In this document: piece by piece, positions 9,431 to 18,800 of the stretch
Layout: each line of letters starts with the position of its first letter
Position numbering within the stretch: position 1 is the stretch's first letter
From: Paenibacillus lutimineralis
GTDB lineage: Bacteria > Bacillota > Bacilli > Paenibacillales > Paenibacillaceae
Assembly: GCF_003991425.1 (NCBI RefSeq)
Contig: NZ_CP034346.1
Coordinates: forward strand, 2,641,501-2,705,500
Direction: 5' to 3'
DNA length: 64,000 nt
Program-made: the position numbers and the translations under genes
Notes under the pieces: model-generated
The model's input: only the letters and a program-made list of their open reading frames with translations
Database searches by the model: none
What the model was told of the DNA's origin: nothing

Positions 9431-9682
9431 ATTGTTGGGTAAATAACAATGAATAAAGCAGTTTCTACTAATTGCCGACAAATGCCCCAAATTTATGAGA
9501 AAAGATGCGCAGCTATGTATTGGCTGCCCTAGGTATTATTTCGAACCCGAAACAACCAGACAGAGGATATAACGAGTGTACAAGAATCTAATAAATAGGC
9601 CACGTATAGTGATGTATGCCTAATCTTTGTAACGGGCATTTGAATAGAATGCACTGTACCATATAACAGAGGAGGTATTTAA

Positions 9683-9802
9683 ATGGGTGAAATTGGTGGT
9701 GTAGGTTGTTGCGGTCCTGGATTCGGAGGAGCAATTGGGACTTCAACTACTGTAATTTTGGTTCTCTATATACTCCTTGTTATTATCTTAAGAACATTTT
9801 AA
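9683..9802 (+). CDS. YjcZ-like small sporulation-type peptide 1
   Basis: 39 residues: a Gly/Cys-rich head (GGVGCCGPGFGG) followed by a hydrophobic helix (TTVILVLYILLVIILRTF). This is the layout of the YjcZ/SscA family of spore-associated micropeptides. A strong GGAGG lies 7 bases upstream of the ATG. A close relative is at 10235. Both have TTTGAATAGRATG at a similar distance upstream and a matching hairpin downstream, so the whole unit appears duplicated. Membrane or spore-coat association is inferred from composition. Confidence 0.75.
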   Translation: MGEIGGVGCCGPGFGGAIGTSTTVILVLYILLVIILRTF

Positions 9803-9909
9803 TTAGTGACGAACCTCGAGTAATATCAAAAACTGGGGTGTGGTAACGTTCGTGGAAACACCGTAGCACAAGCCGAAAACAGCAGTATTTAAAAAGCCAA
9901 CTAGTTTAA

Positions 9910-10179
9910 TGGGGACTGCCCCCCGTTTGTGGGACAGGGATTAAAACTCCTTGCAAGTTTAAATAACCAGTCGTCGATATTCTATCGGCGACTGGTTATT
10001 TAGTCGTTAGATCAGATCGAGTTATAGTAGTTAATGTAATCTCGAACGGTCTGCTCAATACAGGTAAGCCAATCAATAGTCATTTTACTTTTATATAGAC
10101 GATAACTACTGTTATGTTCCCAAAGTTGTACAAGTATTTTGATAATTAGACTATAGGATAGGTAGATATGTCCAAACTG
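9910..10179 (-). mobile_element. IS3-family insertion sequence remnant (transposase tail and end)
   Basis: On the minus strand an open frame of 55 codons (10179 down to the stop at 10012-10014) ends with KSKMTIDWLTCIEQ then VRDYINYYNSI. This resembles the YI-YYN tail of IS3-type transposases, usually followed by R-x-Q, which is missing here. Beyond the stop, at 9910-9937, lies an end-like sequence (GGGACTGCCCCCCGTTTGTG then GGACAGG) of the kind seen as IS3 terminal repeats. The rest of the element is gone. It separates the two YjcZ-like genes. The assignment rests on pattern memory, not on a search. Confidence 0.55.
9961..10001. terminator. 18-bp hairpin inside the IS remnant
   Basis: AAATAACCAGTCGTCGAT (9961-9978) pairs with ATCGGCGACTGGTTATTT (9984-10001) with one G-T. 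On the minus strand it follows the transposase stop, so it is probably the element's own terminator. Confidence 0.65.
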
Positions 10180-10234
10180 TTAATCAAAATTTGAATAGGA
10201 TGATGTGTACTTTAAAAACAAGGAGGTTGCACAC

Positions 10235-10348
10235 ATGAGCGATGTAGTTGGCGGTGTAGGTTGTGGCGGGGGACTGTTTACATCAACAGCAGCAATTTTA
10301 GTGCTCTTCATTCTGCTTGTTATCATTACAAGAGCTTTTGTATTTTAA
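10235..10348 (+). CDS. YjcZ-like small sporulation-type peptide 2
   Basis: 37 residues, GGVGCGGGLF followed by a hydrophobic helix (AAILVLFILLVIITRAFVF). It is a paralogue of the peptide at 9683 with the same Gly-rich head and membrane tail. AGGAGG lies about 8 bases upstream of the ATG. A perfect 12-bp hairpin follows at 10371-10405. Assigned to the YjcZ type by layout only. Confidence 0.75.
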   Translation: MSDVVGGVGCGGGLFTSTAAILVLFILLVIITRAFVF

Positions 10349-10370
10349 CTAATTAATCTTAGTTACATGG

Positions 10371-10405
10371 CTACGGTGTTTCCGATAAAAGCTGAAACAC
10401 CGTAG
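10371..10405 (+). terminator. 12-bp hairpin after YjcZ-like peptide 2
   Basis: CTACGGTGTTTC (10371-10382) and GAAACACCGTAG (10394-10405) are perfect complements. There is no T run. A degenerate version, sharing GAAACACCGTAG, follows the first peptide near 9834-9868, supporting duplication of the whole unit. Confidence 0.6.
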
Positions 10406-10483
10406 CTCAATCCGATGATGTCGTTAAAAGGCTCCGCTGGCTTGATGCTGGCGGAACTTATTATTAATAGAAAGATCATCTTA

Positions 10484-10645
10484 GATTCGTTTAGGTAGAG
10501 ATTTTCTTATCTTGCTGTCATCATTACATTTTAGAATGGCTGTCAGATGTTTACGAAGTGCTTCAATATTTTCAAGGTCCCTATCTCTTCTCTTAATATC
10601 TATGTAACAAAGTATGCAAATAATAGGAGGAGAGGTAACGGATAT
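10484..10645 (-). pseudogene. Possible decayed small gene, no start codon
   Basis: A 54-codon open frame on the minus strand between stops at 10646-10648 and 10481-10483. It reads as a hydrophobic start (SPPIICILCYIDI) followed by a charged helix (RRDRDLENIEALRKHLTAIL). The composition is protein-like, but no ATG, GTG or TTG was found, so it may be a fragment of a lost gene. Family not recognised. Confidence 0.25.
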
Positions 10646-10722
10646 TTACCTAATTAATAAAGTTGTGTGCTTATCTACTATAGTCGTGAATATTGAACCA
10701 CCTAAGGGTGCTAATATTCAAT

Positions 10723-10806
10723 TTACTTACGCTTTATTGTACGAACAAAAGCGACTATCGAAAAAATCAGTGCAGTTAAGCTGGAAGCAAAAACTAAGAA
10801 TTCCAC
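10723..10806 (-). CDS. Possible 27-residue single-helix membrane peptide
   Basis: GTG start with GGGG about 8 bases upstream. The product is one hydrophobic helix (LVFASSLTALIFSIVAFV) with a basic tail RTIKRK, a classic positive-inside anchor. It begins 3 bases after the stop of the minus-strand frame at 10810-10926. A hairpin with arms GAATATT/AATATTC (10688-10719) follows. Plausible but unproven. Confidence 0.35.
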   Translation of the reverse strand: MEFLVFASSLTALIFSIVAFVRTIKRK

Positions 10807-10809
10807 ATT

Positions 10810-10926
10810 TCAATCCCCATTCTCGTATATTGAATACTCATTTCTTATAAGAATCTCCGGGGAGGAACTTCCCATAATAGCAATCAGCATCGGAATAACG
10901 AACCCAATAATCGTTTTTCTTCTCAC
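10810..10926 (-). CDS. Possible 38-residue membrane peptide
   Basis: GTG start with GGGGGG 4 to 5 bases upstream. It has a basic start (RRKTIIGF) and a hydrophobic stretch (VIPMLIAIMGSS), then a polar tail ending ENGD. The frame is open further upstream, to 11037, with a longer less convincing N-terminus. It appears coupled to the 27-residue frame downstream. No family recognised; together with 10484-10645 this 0.8-kb stretch may be a decayed membrane-protein locus. Confidence 0.3.
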   Translation of the reverse strand: MRRKTIIGFVIPMLIAIMGSSSPEILIRNEYSIYENGD

Positions 10927-11208
10927 GGAACCCCCCGTATTGATATCACGATATTTCCAGTGTCTTACAGTGAATACGATAGCATAATAAACATAATGGT
11001 CAAGTGCGTTAGAAACTAGTATCTCTATAAAAAACACTATAAACCTGCTCGGAACATAAAATGACCTTAGAACTTCCCACTGGGAAGCCTAAGGACGGAG
11101 AATTTTACTATCTCGTTATTTGGATTTTCATTAACCTTTTGAAAGCGACTAGTCTATATACGTATGCTTGAAGGTCTGGATAGAGGGGGCGACTAGCCCC
11201 TCTTTTAT

Positions 11209-11502
11209 CTAATATTCCGGCATGATCCAGACAATTTCGCAAATGCGAACAATAAACTTCATATGTCTTTCTTCAAGTACGACATGGTCTTGTTTTACAT
11301 CGATGATACATCCGTCGAGTCTGCCGCGAGTAGTTTCCAGAATGACAACTTTACCTTTAAGGGACATTAAACATTCAACAACGCATTGATCAACAGGATG
11401 AACAATGATAGATTGAGGCATGTGATGCTTATGTGGCATATTAGGCATATTTGACATACTAGTCATGGTGGGCATTTGATACATCATTGGATAACTGTTC
11501 AA
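11209..11502 (-). CDS. DUF2642 (YuzF-like) spore-associated protein
   Basis: 97 residues. A Met/Pro/His-rich N-terminal arm (MPTMTSMSNMPNMPHKHHMP) is followed by a small beta domain, LKGKVVILETTRGRLDGCII then DVKQDHVVLEERHMKFIVRI. That domain fits the DUF2642 family found in spore-forming Bacilli and recalls the Sm fold. The TTG start at 11502 has GGGAGG about 8 bases upstream. It is monocistronic. A spore-coat role is inferred from family distribution. The Met/His arm could bind metal, which is untested. Confidence 0.72.
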   Translation of the reverse strand: MNSYPMMYQMPTMTSMSNMPNMPHKHHMPQSIIVHPVDQCVVECLMSLKGKVVILETTRGRLDGCIIDVKQDHVVLEERHMKFIVRICEIVWIMPEY

Positions 11503-11654
11503 AAAATTACCTCCCAGTAAATTGTATACGACATTCTATGCATTAGCCTATAAAACAAACTGGGCGGATGCCTAGAGTTTAAAATTAAAATTCATTAGAC
11601 AAGTCAAATACGGACTTTGAGAACAAGAGGAGATAACAAAATAATTACAACTTA

Positions 11655-11680
11655 AAAGGCATCCCAGCAGGGATGCCTTT
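11655..11680. terminator. Bidirectional terminator hairpin after lexA
   Basis: AAAGGCATCCC (11655-11665) pairs perfectly with GGGATGCCTTT (11670-11680). It is downstream of lexA on the minus strand. Confidence 0.75.
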
Positions 11681-11775
11681 AATCCATCGTTGTAGCATTA
11701 AATCGTCAATAATCGATTGCTGCAACTTATGTAGGATTCGTCCGAACAGACGCAGTCCATTGTATAAAATCAAGA

Positions 11776-12399
11776 TTAATGAAAATCCCGGAAGAGGCCG
11801 ATGACTTTGCCGAGGATGCTTACGTGCTTCAAGCGAAGGGGCTCCATGGTTGGATTCTCCGGCTGAAGGCGGATATGATCCTTCTCTTTGTAGAAGGTCT
11901 TGACCGTGGCTTCATCTTCCTCAGTCATTGCTACGACGATATCGCCGTTGTTCGCGGTCTGCTGTTGTCTTACGATAACATAATCGCCATTATGGATTCC
12001 GGCTTCAATCATGCTGTTGCCGACAACGGACAACATGAAAATCTCGCCATCGTTCGCATAATGATTAGGCAACGGAAAGTAATCCTCTATATTCTCGGTT
12101 GCCGTGATCGGCACGCCTGCTGTTACTTTACCGACGACAGGAACGCGTGCTACCGAATGGGCGAACAGGCCGGCGCTTTCGGATTCCTCGCCAAGCAGCT
12201 CAATAGCTCTCGGTTTGGTAGGGTCGCGTCGAATGAATCCCTTCTTCTCCAGACGATCCAGATGTCCGTGTACCGTAGAGCTGGAGGCTAGTCCAACGGC
12301 TTCTCCAATTTCACGGACGGAGGGTGGATATCCTTTCGTTCGTACTTCGCTGCGAATAAATTCCAAGATTGCTTGCTGGCGGCTGGACACCTTAGACAT
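11776..12399 (-). CDS. lexA: SOS repressor LexA
   Basis: 207 residues. N-terminal winged helix ([20 protein letters not shown], then [20 protein letters not shown]) and a C-terminal S24 self-cleavage domain. The scissile Ala-Gly is in KVTAGVPI, the nucleophilic serine in [13 protein letters not shown] and the general-base lysine in [10 protein letters not shown]. RecA filaments trigger the cleavage and release SOS genes. ATG 12399 (MSKVSSRQQ) is chosen over the in-frame TTG at 12405 because of GGAG about 10 bases upstream. It is divergent from yneA and shares a region full of LexA boxes. Confidence 0.96.
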   Translation of the reverse strand: MSKVSSRQQAILEFIRSEVRTKGYPPSVREIGEAVGLASSSTVHGHLDRLEKKGFIRRDPTKPRAIELLGEESESAGLFAHSVARVPVVGKVTAGVPITATENIEDYFPLPNHYANDGEIFMLSVVGNSMIEAGIHNGDYVIVRQQQTANNGDIVVAMTEEDEATVKTFYKEKDHIRLQPENPTMEPLRLKHVSILGKVIGLFRDFH

Positions 12400-12444
12400 A
12401 ACCAATCAACTCCAGTTAGTAACGTTTGGAAAAATTATAACATA

Positions 12445-12625
12445 GAACTACCGTTCGTACAAACATAAGTTCTAACTTTATACGTTTTTGATCCCATTTC
12501 ATACATATATACCGAATAGATGCCGTCGAATGATGTGAAAAAAATAGAGAACGAATGTTCGAAAAAAGTATTGAATCAAACAAGTGTTCGTGTTATATTA
12601 TTTTCAGCAATAAGAACACTTGTTT
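12445..12625. promoter_or_regulatory. LexA box cluster and yneA promoter between lexA and yneA
   Basis: Two perfect GAAC-N4-GTTC cores: GAACTACCGTTC (12445-12456) and GAACGAATGTTC (12549-12560). Three near matches: AAACATAAGTTC (12461-12472), AAACAAGTGTTC (12578-12589) and GAACACTTGTTT (12614-12625); the last two are exact reverse complements of each other. A promoter for yneA, TTGAAT (12571-12576), 17 bases, TATATT (12594-12599), has one near-match in its spacer and one just downstream of the -10. Shared LexA control of both genes is expected from Bacillus. Confidence 0.82.
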
Positions 12626-12637
12626 GGAGTGAGGAAA

Positions 12638-12997
12638 ATGCTTAAATATAGCACTTATAAGAGTATTTATACGGAGCCAGTTCAGAAAACTTCTATATTG
12701 CCAGGGAGACGGAGCGCCCATCTTTCTAGAACAGCTAAGAGAACGATGTTGGTGCTTGTACTACTATTGTTAACCTGTACAGGAGTGGTCTCGGCTTTTG
12801 CCTCATCGACTGATAACGCTAATAAGAAACCGTTGGAGACAGTTATTGTTATGCCGGGTGATACGTTATGGGAGATTGCTTCTGAGCATAAACCCCAGGG
12901 CAAAGACATTAGAAAATATATAGATACAATCAAGCGTGCTAATGGAAAGCATTTGAGTTCGATACAAGCTGGGGAAGTGCTGGTTCTCCCTAACTAA
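12638..12997 (+). CDS. yneA: SOS-induced cell-division suppressor, YneA-like LysM protein
   Basis: 119 residues: basic N-terminus, one membrane helix (LVLVLLLLTCTGVVSAFA) and a C-terminal LysM domain (VIVMPGDTLWEIASEHKP ... IQAGEVLVLPN). This is the architecture of B. subtilis YneA, which delays septation during SOS. The ATG at 12638 has GGAG 8 bases upstream. In B. subtilis yneA is followed by the resolvase gene yneB; here a terminator and ynzC follow, with no yneB. The ortholog call is supported by position opposite lexA and by the LexA boxes. Confidence 0.87.
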   Translation: MLKYSTYKSIYTEPVQKTSILPGRRSAHLSRTAKRTMLVLVLLLLTCTGVVSAFASSTDNANKKPLETVIVMPGDTLWEIASEHKPQGKDIRKYIDTIKRANGKHLSSIQAGEVLVLPN

Positions 12998-13080
12998 TCA
13001 GTTGTAAGTTCGTTCTAGTAGGTCCACGGAATGAATGTCGATACCGTTTTACGATGAAGAGAAATTACTATATAATGAAG

Positions 13081-13124
13081 AGAGCTTGCACTAAAGGCGG
13101 CACTGCCTTGACAAGCTCTTTTTC
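13081..13124 (+). terminator. Terminator after yneA
   Basis: AGAGCTTG (13081-13088) pairs with CAAGCTCT (13112-13119), with an inner AAGGC/GCCTT helix, then TTTTTCTC. Confidence 0.82.
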
Positions 13125-13246
13125 TCATGTCAGAGTATGAATAATTACTGCTTTGCATGAGCGGTAAATACGGCTTGAATCTGAATCTCTTCTATAATAT
13201 GAGGATGAGAGCTGTAATAAAAGACTAACGACTTGGGGAGGGAATT

Positions 13247-13420
13247 ATGGATATAGAATCTGTTGTTGCACGGATCAATGAATTGGCCCGTAAACATAAA
13301 TCTGATGGGTTAACCGAAGAAGAGATTCTGGAGAGAGCTAAGCTGCGCGAGAGATATCTCGAGAATTTCCGGGCGAATTTCCGTCAAAGATTAGAACAAA
13401 TCGAAATCGTCGATGAGTAA
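13247..13420 (+). CDS. ynzC: DUF896 protein YnzC
   Basis: 57 residues, all helical: INELARKHKSDGLTEEEILE, then RAKLRERYLENFRANFRQRL. This is the DUF896 family, small cytosolic proteins whose Bacillus member YnzC belongs to the SOS operon yneA-yneB-ynzC. A GGGGAGGG site lies just upstream of the ATG. Here a terminator stands between it and yneA, so SOS co-regulation may be lost or partial. Molecular function unknown. Confidence 0.9.
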   Translation: MDIESVVARINELARKHKSDGLTEEEILERAKLRERYLENFRANFRQRLEQIEIVDE

Positions 13421-13542
13421 GCCGGCCCTTTGGGCCTGGCTATACATAACATGCTGCTTACGAACAAGTGTCGGGCTTGATTGGCTGGACATTTCGTAGG
13501 CTTATAATGTTGATAGCGCTATTAATATGAGGAGGACAGAAT

Positions 13543-14076
13543 ATGGGTTCATTTGACAGAAAAGTAGAACGCAATCAAAAAAGACTGAACCAAAAAGGGA
13601 AAGGGCCTACGATCACGACAGGCACGGCATCCAACCCACGGAAATCGCTTGGTGCAAGAGGGGAGGGGGATATTTTCCGGGGGCGCAATATCATCCTGCC
13701 GGGAGTGTTAGTGTTTATTGCCTTATTGTATTCAACCGTTGGAATGATCGGTAATTCAGCGGATATGAGTACCTGGCTTTATTGGCTGACGATCGGGCTG
13801 TACTTACTGCTGGCCTTCACCTTGTACATGAGAAGACCCTATCTACGCATTAACAAGAATTGGATATATACAACCAAATATAACCGCGACCGAATTCTGG
13901 AAGCAGGCAACATTAGCAAAATCAAAGTCAGCCGCAAGAAAATCATGATCGTGCCTAAGATTAAGGATGCGAATTGGGTATTCTATCGTACTCGGAATCA
14001 GTTTGATACGGCAGCTATGGGAGACCGTCTGGAGCAGTTCGCACACACTCATCATGTTACCTTTGAGAGAGAGTAG
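13543..14076 (+). CDS. Hypothetical two-helix membrane protein
   Basis: 177 residues, family not recognised. A basic, Gly/Asn-containing cytoplasmic N-terminus (about 48 residues) is followed by two membrane helices (about 50-70, IILPGVLVFIALLYSTVGMI, and 78-95) and a basic C-terminal domain of about 80 residues (RINKNWIYTTKYNRDRIL, KIKVSRKKIMIVPKIKDANW). The tail looks like a soluble beta-rich PH-like domain, which is an inference. GGAGG lies about 8 bases upstream. It precedes a HAD phosphatase gene by 64 bases. Confidence 0.65.
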   Translation: MGSFDRKVERNQKRLNQKGKGPTITTGTASNPRKSLGARGEGDIFRGRNIILPGVLVFIALLYSTVGMIGNSADMSTWLYWLTIGLYLLLAFTLYMRRPYLRINKNWIYTTKYNRDRILEAGNISKIKVSRKKIMIVPKIKDANWVFYRTRNQFDTAAMGDRLEQFAHTHHVTFERE

Positions 14077-14140
14077 GAAACTTCGAGAGAGCGCATAGCA
14101 AATGATGTAATTTGGCATGGGAGAGGGAGGAGTGGTCGAA

Positions 14141-14935
14141 GTGACCATAAAAGCGGTATGCTTTGATTTGGATGATACATTGCTCTGGGATGATCGGAGC
14201 GTAAAAGAGGCTTTCGAGGAGACATGTCGCAAGGCTGAAGCAGTAACGGGCTGCAACTCGATAGAACTGGAAGCGGCTGTCCGCAGAGAAGCTAGGGAAT
14301 TGTATGAATCCTATGAGACATTTTCTTTTACGAAAATGATCGGGATAAATCCATTTGAAGGGCTATGGGCTAACTTCTCAGCTGGGGAACAGCCGGAATT
14401 CCGTCAGCTTGAAGAACTGGCACCGATCTACCGTAAGGAGTCTTGGCGCCGCGGCTTGCTTGCCCTCGGTATTGCTAACGATGAATTGGCCGCCGAGCTT
14501 GCAGAAGGTTTTGCTGCAGAACGCCGGGAACGTGCGTATGTATATGAAGAGACATTCCAAATTCTGCAGGAGTTGAAGGGGAAGGTTAAGCTGCTTCTAC
14601 TAACGAATGGCTGCCCTGCCCTGCAACAAGAGAAGCTGGATGGAGTGCCAGAGCTATCTGGTTACTTCGATAAGGTCATTATCTCCGGCAGCTTCGGCAA
14701 AGGCAAACCGGATTCCACGATCTTCAAGCATGCGCTTGAGCAATTAGGAACAGAGCCCGAAGAGACCTTAATGGTTGGGGACAAGCTTACGACCGATATT
14801 CGCGGAGCGCTTAGTGTTGGCATTAATGCCGTATGGATCAATCGGGATGAGAAGACCCGAAATGATGAGATCGTCCCGGATTATGAAATTTCTCATCTGT
14901 CCCAATTGCACCAGATTATTGCGGAATTAGCTTAA
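14141..14935 (+). CDS. HAD-superfamily hydrolase
   Basis: 264 residues. HAD motif I is CFDLDDTLLWDD, motif II LLLTNG, motif III around KGKPDSTIFKHAL and motif IV VGDKLTTDIRGA. The cap domain is helical (about residues 20-100), typical of subclass I enzymes such as YjjG or YsaA that dephosphorylate small metabolites. GTG 14141 is preferred over ATG 14117 because GGGAGGAG ends 8 bases upstream and translation then starts right at the first strand (VTIKAVCFDLDD). Substrate unknown. Confidence 0.85.
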   Translation: MTIKAVCFDLDDTLLWDDRSVKEAFEETCRKAEAVTGCNSIELEAAVRREARELYESYETFSFTKMIGINPFEGLWANFSAGEQPEFRQLEELAPIYRKESWRRGLLALGIANDELAAELAEGFAAERRERAYVYEETFQILQELKGKVKLLLLTNGCPALQQEKLDGVPELSGYFDKVIISGSFGKGKPDSTIFKHALEQLGTEPEETLMVGDKLTTDIRGALSVGINAVWINRDEKTRNDEIVPDYEISHLSQLHQIIAELA

Positions 14936-14975
14936 TAGATCTCACCGTTATGATTCATGAAGAAAGGAAGATAGC

Positions 14976-15386
14976 ATGCGAAGAAGAGGCTGGAGTGTTC
15001 TGTTATTCGCACTTGTTCTCATCGTGATTAGTGGTTGCGGAGATAAGAAATCCGGCAATCATACAGACAACATGGCTATGGAACCTATTCAGGTGAGGCT
15101 TCAAGTGAATCCGACTGAGATTCAAGCAGGCGAGAAGGTTCGTTTTGAGGCCAAGGTAACGCAACAAGGGGAGACGGTGGATGACGCCAAAGAGGTCATG
15201 TTTGAGATCTGGAAGGACGGGGATACCGAGGATCAGCATAGTAAGGTAACTGTCAAGAGTGCTGGAGAGGGAACCTACGTACTAGAGAAGACCTTTAAAG
15301 AGGCGGGCAACTATCAAGTCATCTCCCATGTTACGGCCAGAGATCAGCATTCGATGCCATCAGAGAAATTTACAGTTCTTGAGTAA
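14976..15386 (+). CDS. Lipoprotein with YtkA/FixH-like domain
   Basis: 136 residues. Lipoprotein signal with lipobox VISGC (Cys at residue 21), then an Ig-like beta domain (VRLQVNPTEIQAGEKVRFEA, then KVTQQGETVDDAKEVMFEIW) ending MPSEKFTVLE. This matches the YtkA-like domain of surface proteins, often near copper or respiratory genes. AAAGGAAG precedes the ATG. A strong terminator follows. Role unknown; exported and membrane-tethered with good confidence. Confidence 0.83.
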   Translation: MRRRGWSVLLFALVLIVISGCGDKKSGNHTDNMAMEPIQVRLQVNPTEIQAGEKVRFEAKVTQQGETVDDAKEVMFEIWKDGDTEDQHSKVTVKSAGEGTYVLEKTFKEAGNYQVISHVTARDQHSMPSEKFTVLE

Positions 15387-15415
15387 GGCTTAGGATGCAA
15401 ATGTTATGTCAAGAG

Positions 15416-15449
15416 AACTGCTCTTCATTACGAAGGGCAGTTTTTTTTA
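15416..15449 (+). terminator. Terminator after the YtkA-like lipoprotein gene
   Basis: AACTGCTCTTC (15416-15426) pairs with GAAGGGCAGTT (15432-15442, one G-U), then eight T. Confidence 0.9.
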
Positions 15450-15842
15450 TGTCCTCCTCTGATGTGCATATTTGTCACTGCGAAGTCCAGAACTTCATGC
15501 GGAATAGAAGCTCAGTCGTTAGTTCTGCTCGACAGAACGAAGTGTAGAGACGGCTTTTTACTCATTCAATCAAGGTGGATATAAATACGAACATTTATCA
15601 ATCCACTGGTAAAATTTATTCGTGTTTTTAATTCTCATTACCCTGATGCGATTACCTGTTCATTAATTGATTCTTAATCGAGTTAAATACATCCGGTTAT
15701 GTGATAGCCGCGTTTGGATCGACGCTTGAAATTCAGCGATAAGGTCAGTCATGGCGCGTACTTTCCGATTTGTAATTGCACCTTTTCTTAATGGCTGACT
15801 TCTGATACACTAAAACTTAACGTTTTGCGGGAGGGATTGAAC
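15450..15842 (+). other. Non-coding leader region upstream of metH
   Basis: About 390 bases without a convincing gene. Small inverted repeats are visible (GTTCTG-CTCGA-CAGAAC at 15522-15538; GAAGT/ACTTC near 15482-15495). I looked for an S-box, a cobalamin riboswitch and a T-box and recognised none. The metH promoter probably lies here, but no clear one stands out. Confidence 0.4.
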
Positions 15843-18800
15843 ATGAGTAAACCAAGTCTAGAGTCCAGAATGAAAGAACGAATATTAATCCTCGATGGGG
15901 CCATGGGCACCATGATTCAGCAGAAGAACCTGTCTCCTGCCGATTTCGGCGGGGAAGACCTGGACGGTTGTAATGAAATGCTTGTGCTCACCCGTCCGGA
16001 TGTGATTCAGAACATTCATGAGCAATACTTGGAAGCGGGAGCCGATCTAATCGAGACGAATACATTCGGTGCTACTTCTATAGTGCTTGCTGAATACGGG
16101 CTGCAAGACCAAACGCGTGAGATTAACTTGGCAGCTGCGCGTCTGGCGATTGCTGCGGCTGATAAATATAGCACACCGGAACATCCGCGCTACGTCGTTG
16201 GTGCTCTTGGCCCCACGACGAAGACATTATCGGTTACAGGTGGAGTCACTTTTGACGAGCTTATAGACAGCTATGAGGAACAAGTGCTGGCATTAATCGA
16301 GGCCGGTGTCGATGCAATGCTACTTGAGACATCGCAGGATACGCTAAATGTGAAGGCGGGGAGTATCGGAATTACCCGAGCTTATGAGAAGTCCGGAATA
16401 AGACTGCCTCTCATGATATCCGGTACCATCGAGCCGATGGGAACGACACTGGCTGGACAGAATATCGAAGCATTCTATATCTCGCTGGAGCATTTGAAGC
16501 CGATCTCGATTGGACTCAACTGTGCTACCGGACCGGAATTCATGCGTGATCATATCAGAACCTTGTCCGATATGGCCAGAACAGCTATAAGCTGCTATCC
16601 AAATGCCGGACTGCCTGATGAGAATGGTAATTATCACGAATCGCCGGATTCGCTGGCCCAGAAGCTGGCAGGCTTCGCTGAGCAAGGCTGGCTGAATATC
16701 GCAGGTGGCTGCTGTGGGACGACACCTGCTCATATTGCTGCAATGGCCGATAAGATGAGCCACTTCGAACCGAGAACGATTAGCGGCGAGCATCCGCCGG
16801 CATTATCCGGTATCGATCCAGTCTATGTTGAAGCGGACAACCGTCCATATATGATTGGTGAGAGAACGAACGTACTTGGATCACGCAAGTTCAAGCGCCT
16901 TATTGTAGAGGGGAAATATGAGGAGGCGTCGGAGATTGCCCGTGCTCAAGTGAAGAATGGAGCTCAGGTGATTGACGTCTGTGTACAGGACCCGGATCGC
17001 GACGAAGCCCAGGATATGAAGCTATTCTTGGAGCTTGTAGCCAAGAAGGTGAAGGTACCGCTGATGATCGATACGACGGATCCCGAGGTGCTGGATCTCG
17101 CTCTAACCTACTGCCAGGGTAAGTCGATAATTAACTCCATTAATCTTGAAGATGGTGAAGAAAAATTCGAGACCGTAACCCCGCTTATTCATAAATATGG
17201 GGCAGCGGTTGTCGTTGGCACGATTGATGAGAAAGGGCAAGCGATCACACGGGAGGGCAAACTGGAAGTTGCCAAGCGTTCGCATGATTTGCTCGTGAAC
17301 AAGTATGGCCTTTCTGCGGAGGATATTATTTTTGATCCATTGGTGTTCCCTGTCGGCACGGGGGATGAGCAATATATCGGCTCTGCTAAGGAGACGATCG
17401 AAGGTATTCGTCTAATTAAGCAGGAACTGCCTGCTTGCCATACAGTACTTGGAATTAGTAACGTCTCCTTCGGCTTGCCGGAAGCGGGACGTGAAGTACT
17501 GAACTCCGTCTTCTTGTACGAATGTACGAAGGCAGGGCTCGATTATGCGATTGTGAACACCGAAAAGCTGGAACGTTATGCTTCGATTCCTGAGGAGGAA
17601 CGTAGATTAGCTGAAGAGCTGATCTATAATACGAATGACGAGACTTTGGCCGCATTTGTCGCCGCTTTCCGTAACAAGAAGGTAGAGAAGAAGGAGAAGG
17701 CAGTGAATCTGTCGCTCGAGGAGCGACTGGCTTCTTACGTTGTGGAGGGCACGAAGGAAGGTCTGATTCCCGATCTGGAGGAAGCGTTGAATCGTTACAG
17801 CGCGCTTGAGGTTATTAATGGTCCACTGATGGCCGGGATGGAAGAGGTTGGACGTCTGTTCAATAACAATGAGCTTATCGTGGCTGAGGTGCTGCAGAGT
17901 GCTGAGGTCATGAAGGCGTCAGTAGCCTTTCTAGAGAACTTCATGGAGAAGAATGAGACATCTGTCAAAGGCAAGATCCTGCTGGCTACTGTGAAGGGTG
18001 ACGTCCATGATATTGGTAAAAACCTGGTCGAAATCATTCTCTCCAATAACGGTTACAAAATCGTGAATTTGGGCATAAAAGTACCACCGGAGCGTATTAT
18101 TGAAGCTTACCGGGAAGAGAAAGCCGATGCGATCGGACTATCCGGTCTGCTCGTTAAGTCGGCTCAGCAGATGGTAGCTACGGCTCAAGACCTGCGCGGA
18201 GCGGGAATCGATGTGCCGATCATGGTCGGCGGAGCGGCGCTGACACGAAAATTCACGCGGACAAGGATTCGTCCCGAGTATAATGGGCTTGTCGTCTATG
18301 CCAAGGATGCGATGGATGGGCTCGATCTAGCCAACAAGCTTATGGATAAGGACCAGCGTGAGAAGATGCGGGTAGAGATGGAAGTGGAGAAAGAAGCGGA
18401 TTCCAAGGTGGCCGAGAAGACTCCACTGCCACAGTTAACCCGAGTTGAACGCTCAAAAATATCGCTGGATGTGCCAGTATATCAGCCACCAGATCTGGAG
18501 CGTCACATCTTAAGAGATTATCCGATTCAGCACATTATTCCATATATTAATATGCAAATGCTGTTAGGACATCATTTGGGATTGCGTGGCTCAGTAGAGC
18601 AATTGCTCGCCAAGGGCGATCCGAAGGCCGTACAATTGAAAGAGACAGTGGACGAGATTCTAGCGCATGCTGCCCGTGATGGTATTATTCGGGCGAATGC
18701 GATGTATCGGTTCTTCCCGGCACAATCGTCAGGCAATGATATTATCGTGTATGATCCGGAAGATCATAGCAAAGTCCTCAAAAATTTCAGCTTCCCAAGA

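Noticed and set aside
10614..10850. 78-codon plus-strand frame in the decayed region
   Set aside because: No usable ribosome site and no family; the minus strand reads more protein-like here.
13060..13124. Possible tiny RNA with its own TATAAT before the yneA terminator
   Set aside because: The box directly precedes the terminator stem with no convincing -35; simplest reading is the yneA terminator alone.
15450..15842. SAM or cobalamin riboswitch upstream of metH
   Set aside because: I looked for the conserved S-box and B12-box cores and found neither.
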